A stretch of DNA of 64,000 bases from Micromonospora sediminicola (lineage in GTDB: Bacteria > Actinomycetota > Actinomycetes > Mycobacteriales > Micromonosporaceae), in NCBI RefSeq assembly GCF_900089585.1, contig NZ_FLRH01000003.1:310001-374000 (forward strand), in the 5' to 3' direction. Each line of letters opens with the position of its first letter. The stretch's first letter is position 1. Positions 63,478-64,000 of the stretch are shown in pieces. The translations under genes and the position numbers were made by a program. The notes below the pieces were generated by a model, which worked only from the letters and a program-made list of their open reading frames with translations, was not told where the DNA came from and did no database searches.

Positions 63478-63922
63478 ACGGTCCGGCGCCCGGACCGCAG
63501 GTTGGAGTTCGTGCCGAAGACGCACCGGTCGAGCCGGCTCTGCCGCTGTCCGCGCTGGCGGTCCGCGGTTGGAGCCTCAGCGGGCCTGGCAGGCCAGGGA
63601 ACGGCTTGCAGCGGGAGAGCTGTGGTCGGCTTCGGGTGGGTCCGCGCCAGCACGTCGGCACCCCGGTGGAGCCCTGGAACGCCAGTCGGTGCTTCAAGCA
63701 GTTGCGGGCCATGGCTGCTTGGACTGGCTGCACCCGCAGGACCTCCGGCACGCGTTCGCCACGTTCCTGCTCGACCAGGGCGAGGAGCTGCGCACGGTGA
63801 TGGAGCTGCTCGGGCACCCACGATCACGGCCGACACCTATGGGGCACGTCCTGCCGGCGCGGGCTCGTCAGGCTGCTGCCTCGGCCATCGACCGAGTGCT
63901 CGGCGAGGAAGGGACGACGTGA
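63478..63922 (+). pseudogene. Tyrosine recombinase (integrase) remnant, several frameshifts
   Basis: Pieces of a phage-type integrase C-terminal half are found in three frames. In order: RRLEFVPKTHRSSR, then LPLSALAV, then LEPQRAWQARERLAAGELW, then VGTPVEPWNASRCFKQLR, then LDWLHPQDLRHAFATFLLDQ GEELRTVMELLGH, and TITADTYG followed by HVLPARARQAAASAIDRVLG. Catalytic R (LRHAF) and H (ELLGH) lie in one frame while the catalytic Tyr (DTYG) lies in another because of a lost base after GGGCACC and a gained G in TATGGGG. The N-terminal half is absent. The remnant ends 43 bp from the 3' end of a tRNA gene, the usual attachment site for such integrases. Confidence 0.8.
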
Positions 63923-63965
63923 CCGCTTGACTGTACTCGGACCCGAGATCAACCGGTGTTTGTGT

Positions 63966-64000
63966 TGGTGGAGCCCAGGGGACTCGAACCCCTAACCCCT
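63966..64000 (-). tRNA. 3' end of a tRNA gene (partial, runs off the window)
   Basis: On the minus strand the sequence ends GGTTCGAGTCCCCT then GGGCTCCACCA. The T arm is complete: AGGGG, loop TTCGAGT, CCCCT. The acceptor 3' strand GGGCTCC is followed by A and an encoded CCA (63966-63968). The anticodon lies outside the window, so the amino acid is unknown. Confidence 0.85.

Overview
The window is high-GC actinobacterial chromosome. GTG and occasional TTG starts, very short or overlapping gene junctions, SigE-family sigma factors, XRE/DUF397 pairs, DUF5753 regulators and long Pro/Ala-rich tails all point to Micromonosporaceae, most likely Micromonospora or a close relative. That is a judgement from gene content; no marker gene was compared. 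An exact 16-bp parS site at 48095-48110 suggests chromosome core, probably on the origin side. The right end (about 62.2-64 kb) is different: sparse coding, a decayed tyrosine integrase and the 3' end of a tRNA gene, which looks like the remnant of an integrated element.

Layout. 0-2 kb: a membrane protein tail, a small hypothetical, and an XRE/DUF5753 regulator overlapping a DUF397 gene. 2.4-6.5 kb: small envelope proteins, two kinase-less PASTA proteins and a multi-pass membrane protein. 6.6-9.5 kb: a GCS2-type glutamate-cysteine ligase homologue and a divergent YceI/MarR pair. 9.7-12.2 kb: a large XRE-STAND-TPR regulator. 12.3-20.4 kb: a leucine/isovalerate-type catabolic cluster (acyl-CoA dehydrogenase, carboxylase beta subunit, HMG-CoA lyase, biotin carboxylase, TetR), split by a YCII/sigma-factor pair on the other strand. 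20.5-25.1 kb: an HSP90-family chaperone translationally coupled to a 945-residue TPR protein, the most interesting candidate system here. 25.3-28.3 kb: an MFS exporter, an FAD monooxygenase and its divergent TetR regulator.

28.3-38.4 kb is rich in extracytoplasmic functions: two SigE-family sigma genes, each overlapping a membrane-anchored beta-propeller gene (putative anti-sigma/sensor), with a propeller lipoprotein, a PQQ-like propeller protein, an anchored HExxH protein, an SGNH hydrolase, an amidohydrolase-like fragment and a thiosulfate sulfurtransferase between them. 38.5-41.8 kb: two overlapping Imm5-like genes, a second XRE/DUF397 module and a methyltransferase. 41.9-44.2 kb: a PadR-DUF1048-ABC exporter operon in which every junction overlaps. 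44.2-49.8 kb: housekeeping genes (VOC, proS, CBS, sufE, DsbA-like, YbaK, NAD-binding protein).

49.8-50.8 kb is a repeat-rich non-coding kilobase. 50.8-57.7 kb holds an MFS exporter behind a SoxR/MerR-like promoter, a large CtpI-like P-type ATPase containing an inactive copy of itself, and a CBS protein. 57.7-62.2 kb: a Sua5/YrdC enzyme, two winged-helix regulators with their partner genes, a PH-like membrane protein, a VOC protein and an S51 peptidase. Several families of short palindromic repeats are scattered between genes, and one palindrome lies in frame inside the MFS gene at 25.3 kb.
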